In this document: positions 15,181-17,447 of the stretch, in pieces | Layout of the letters: every line of letters starts with the position of its first letter | Position numbering within the stretch: the first letter of the stretch is position 1 | NCBI GenBank assembly: GCA_002336405.1 | Contig: DDEJ01000161.1 | Location: forward strand, 1-17,447 | DNA: 17,447 nucleotides | Origin: Rhodobacteraceae bacterium UBA1957 | Lineage (GTDB): Bacteria > Pseudomonadota > Alphaproteobacteria > Rhodobacterales > Rhodobacteraceae | Direction of reading: 5' to 3' | The notes under the pieces: model-generated | The model's database searches: none | What the model was told of the DNA's origin: nothing | Seen by the model: only the letters and a program-made list of their open reading frames with translations | Made by a program: the position numbers and the translations under genes

Positions 15181-16812
15181 TTAATGGCCTTCGCCTAAAA
15201 TGCCAATCCGCACCGAGTAATTCACTACCAACCCGTAATCTGGATCATCATCACTATCGACCATAAGATGACCGGCTTTGCTTAAAAGCGCATGGCAATC
15301 CCGGCTTAGGTGTACCAGTTGGATGCGCTTGCCTGCGGCTTGATACTTTGCCGCAACCGCCTCGATTGCCTGCAGGGCTGATTGATCCACCACTCGGCTG
15401 TCGGCAAAATCGACAATCACCTGTTCAGGATCAGCGCCAAGATCAAATAGTTCGGCAAATCCGTCAGCAGAGCCAAAAAATAACGGACCCTGAATTTGAT
15501 AGACTTTTGCGCCCTCAGAATTTTCCGAGATCTTGGCGTGGATCCGCCGTGCGTTGTTCCAAGCATAGGCCAGTGCTGAAACAATCACCCCAACCACAAC
15601 CGCAACTGCAAGGTCAGCGTAGACCGTAACCACCGTGACCAAAATGATCACAAAGGCGTCGGTCATTGGCACCCTACGCAGAATCCGCAACGAGTTCCAC
15701 GCAAATGTGCCAATAACCACCATGAACATCACGCCCACCAGAGCGGCCAGCGGAATTTGTTCAATCACCGACGATCCCACTAGAATAAACAACAGCAGGA
15801 ACAGTGCTGCCGAAATACCGGCGATCCGAGTGCGGCCCCCAGATTTGACGTTGATCATCGATTGACCAATCATCGCACAGCCCCCCATGCCGCCAAAAAA
15901 CCCGGTCAACGTGTTGGCAAGCCCTTGGGCGATGCATTCCTGTGACGCGCCGCCTCGCTTACCAGTCATTTCGCCGACAAGGTTGAGGGTCAGCAAACTT
16001 TCAATCAGCCCAATCGCCGCCAGAATGACCGCATAGGGCAAGATAATTTCCAAAGTGCCCCAAGTAAGCGGCACCAAGGGAACGTGAAAAAGCGGTAGCC
16101 CGCCTTCAATCGAGGCCAGATCGCCAACCCGCGGCACATCAAGTCCAAAACCAATCACCACAGCAGCGACAATCCCAATACCGGCTAAGGGCGCGGGTAT
16201 CACCTTGGTAACCCGTGGCATCAGCCAGATAATACCCATCGTCAACACCACCAGCCCCAGCATCAGATATAGTGGCTCACCACTTAACCAAGTGCCACCA
16301 CCTGCGCCGTGACCGGCCGCTTCGGTCGAACCCGGCGCCTTGAACTGGGTCATCTGCGCCAAAAAGATCACAATTGCCAAGCCGTTGACAAAGCCCAGCA
16401 TCACCGGATGCGGCACCAAGCGAATGAACCGCCCCCATTGCATGACACCAGCAAACAACTGCAGCCCCCCCATCAACACCACTGTTGCAAACAGATATTC
16501 GACCCCGTGCTGCGCGACCAAGGCCACCATAACAACCGCCAACGCACCGGTTGCGCCAGAAATCATGCCGGGCCGCCCCCCAAGAAGCGCCGTCACAAGT
16601 CCCACCAGAAAGGCTGCGTAAAGCCCCACAAGCGGATGCACGCCCGCGACAAATGCAAAAGCGACCGCTTCGGGAACCAACGCCAGTGCAACGGTCAAAC
16701 CTGAGAGCAATTCAATGCGGATACGGCCCACACTCAGCCCCTCATCAGACGTCCAGCGCAAATCGGGAAAAGCTATAGAATTGGCAAATAAGCCAAAAAT
16801 GGCGGGTTTCAT
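15181..16812 (-). CDS. SulP-family anion transporter with C-terminal STAS domain, 543 aa
   Basis: An inner-membrane transporter for sulfate, bicarbonate or related anions. About residues 30-425 form many hydrophobic segments, beginning with LLSGLTVALALVPEAVAFAF and containing the SulP-type GGMGGCAMIGQSMINVKSGG block. The last ~100 residues (from about VYQIQGPLFFGSADGF) are a STAS domain with VDFADSRVVDQSAL, where the conserved D-x-S of anti-sigma-antagonist-like domains sits. AGGA lies seven bases before the ATG. No carbonic anhydrase or sulfate-assimilation gene flanks it, so the substrate cannot be fixed; cysK nearby is only weak support for sulfate. Confidence 0.94.
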   Translation of the reverse strand: MKPAIFGLFANSIAFPDLRWTSDEGLSVGRIRIELLSGLTVALALVPEAVAFAFVAGVHPLVGLYAAFLVGLVTALLGGRPGMISGATGALAVVMVALVAQHGVEYLFATVVLMGGLQLFAGVMQWGRFIRLVPHPVMLGFVNGLAIVIFLAQMTQFKAPGSTEAAGHGAGGGTWLSGEPLYLMLGLVVLTMGIIWLMPRVTKVIPAPLAGIGIVAAVVIGFGLDVPRVGDLASIEGGLPLFHVPLVPLTWGTLEIILPYAVILAAIGLIESLLTLNLVGEMTGKRGGASQECIAQGLANTLTGFFGGMGGCAMIGQSMINVKSGGRTRIAGISAALFLLLFILVGSSVIEQIPLAALVGVMFMVVIGTFAWNSLRILRRVPMTDAFVIILVTVVTVYADLAVAVVVGVIVSALAYAWNNARRIHAKISENSEGAKVYQIQGPLFFGSADGFAELFDLGADPEQVIVDFADSRVVDQSALQAIEAVAAKYQAAGKRIQLVHLSRDCHALLSKAGHLMVDSDDDPDYGLVVNYSVRIGILGEGH

Positions 16813-16855
16813 ACGATATCCTGAAAGTTGGGAGATTTGGTGTCTCGATGCTTCT

Positions 16856-16885
16856 ATCCCAGTTTCCCCAAAAGCGAAAGGTCAA
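16856..16885 (-). promoter_or_regulatory. Weak candidate promoter of sulP
   Basis: On the minus strand TTGACC (16885-16880) is followed after 18 bases by TGGGAT (16861-16856). The -35 box is good and the -10 box poor. Start would fall about 40 bases before the sulP ATG. Confidence 0.28.
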
Positions 16886-17010
16886 TGTGGCGGCGCAGAA
16901 AAATCATCCCTAAAGAAGATACAGGCTTCATGAGATTTCCCAATTGCGCTTTGAAGCATAGTCACAACAGGCAGTTTTCAACGGAGCAAAGAGGCCGCGA
17001 TATTGAGCCC

Positions 17011-17050
17011 AAGCTTATAAAATAAAATTTGATGTAAAGTTCATAAGCTT
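17011..17050. repeat. Inverted repeat AAGCTTAT/ATAAGCTT, 24 bases apart, in AT-rich DNA
   Basis: AAGCTTAT (17011-17018) and ATAAGCTT (17043-17050) are exact inverted copies separated by an AT-rich 24-base spacer. Arm centres are 32 bases apart, about three helical turns. It could be an operator for a dimeric regulator, or the base of a weak stem. No regulator gene is in the window. Confidence 0.5.
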
Positions 17051-17075
17051 GATGATCCAAAAATTCGCCACAAAA

Positions 17076-17351
17076 TCATGGTTTCGAAAGCCGCGCTACG
17101 AAAGCCTGGTAACTGCCGTCACCAGACAGCCAAGACGAGATAATCCATATTTTGCCGCCTGACGAGATCTGCGTGACCAACAACCCGTCAAATCGCTTAC
17201 CCTCTGGCATGAGAAGAAAAACCAACCAACGGGCCCAATCCTCAGCATCACTTTCGTCTGGTTTTTAATTAACAGGGGGGTTACGGCTGGTAGCAAGGCA
17301 CGACCCGCTCTCAACAGGTTCCGCATCCATTGTCTGCGCGATATTTTTCAT
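17076..17351 (-). pseudogene. Remains of an unrecognised small gene, interrupted by an in-frame TAA
   Basis: An ATG at 17351 opens a frame of 28 codons (MKNIAQTMDAEPVESG...) that meets TAA at 17267-17265. The same frame then continues for 62 sense codons to TGA at 17078-17076. The second part reads like real protein: KPDESDAEDWARWLVFLLMP, then FDGLLVTQISSGGKIWIISS and a YQAFVARLSKP end, with ordinary roseobacter-like codons. Without the TAA the product would have about 91 residues. Translation from ATG 17210 could still give a 44-residue C-terminal piece. No family was recognised, and no strong ribosome binding site precedes the first ATG. It is divergent from the LysE-family gene, its first codons lying in that gene's leader. 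Confidence 0.45.
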
Positions 17352-17379
17352 GGCGCCATTTTAACAAGGAGTTTTGAGA

Positions 17380-17447
17380 ATGGATTTTAACATTTGGCTC
17401 TCTTTTGCGGCGGCATCAATGCTGATCCTCATTCTACCCGGACCAAC
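17380..17447 (+). CDS. LysE/RhtB-family exporter, N-terminal 22 residues only (runs off the right edge)
   Basis: The ATG at 17380 has AAGGAG nine bases upstream. The visible start MDFNIWLSFAAASMLILILP followed by Gly-Pro is the first membrane helix and P-G-P turn typical of LysE/RhtB amino-acid efflux proteins. The rest lies outside the window. The substrate is unknown. Confidence 0.8.
   Translation, partial: MDFNIWLSFAAASMLILILPGP

Larger units (their letters stand above)
16813..17379. other. 567-base region without an intact gene between sulP and the LysE-family gene
   Basis: The half nearest sulP holds its leader and a weak promoter candidate. An AT-rich block at 17011-17050 carries an 8-bp inverted repeat. 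From 17076 to 17351 the minus strand holds an unrecognised broken gene. AAGGAG at 17366-17371 belongs to the LysE-family gene. Nothing else was recognised. Confidence 0.6.

Noticed and set aside
16309..16704. 131-residue open frame on plus inside sulP
   Set aside because: Antisense to membrane helices; its His/Gln/Lys-rich content is the mirror of hydrophobic codons.
17096..17326. 76-residue minus frame overlapping the split small gene
   Set aside because: The alternative frame with WARWLVFLLMP and FDGLLV is more protein-like; this one is Arg/Cys/Ser-rich and lacks a clear start.
1..17447. Hidden defence island, prophage, integron or CRISPR array
   Set aside because: I saw no spaced repeat arrays, integrase, transposase, tRNA or toxin-antitoxin-like genes; almost all space is taken by core metabolic genes.

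Overview
The window reads as chromosomal housekeeping DNA from an alphaproteobacterium, most likely of the Rhodobacterales (Roseobacter group). This is inferred from protein resemblance and gene content: a class I (not class II) lysyl-tRNA synthetase, a long CysK, a short pyruvoyl-type Psd next to PssA, EttA, a DUF4864 protein, and a beta-helix protein of a type I recall from roseobacters. No search could be run. No tRNA, rRNA, CRISPR array, insertion sequence or prophage gene was seen.

Left part (1-4860), all on the minus strand in transcription order: lysK, a small secreted DUF4864 protein, a 760-residue pectate-lyase-like beta-helix protein, then the start of an unrecognised gene running off the left edge. 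The gap before that last gene holds a perfect 12-bp hairpin. A TerB-like gene diverges from lysK and converges on dacB; their stop codons share one TTAA.

Middle (5314-8761): dacB (PBP4-type DD-peptidase) and nadD, both minus. Next comes a small locus with a YcnI/DUF1775-like periplasmic copper protein that is cut by an in-frame TAG, although recognisable family sequence continues for about 40 codons beyond it. Upstream of it is a small membrane-anchored ORF with a good promoter and a doubtful second half.

Right part (8762-17447): ettA and a CspA-type cold-shock gene on plus, the latter with a long leader and an excellent terminator. The phospholipid pair psd-pssA is on minus with almost no gap, giving phosphatidylethanolamine from CDP-diacylglycerol. 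GNAT acetyltransferase and cysK follow on minus, then a flavin-reductase-like gene on plus, and a SulP/STAS anion transporter on minus. The last 630 bases hold an AT-rich inverted repeat, the remains of an unrecognised small gene with an in-frame TAA, and the first codons of a LysE-family exporter.

Most of the window is ordinary core genome. The points that deserve a second look are the two stop-interrupted genes, the structured leader of the cold-shock gene, and the hairpin cluster near the left edge. I found no convincing undescribed multi-gene system.
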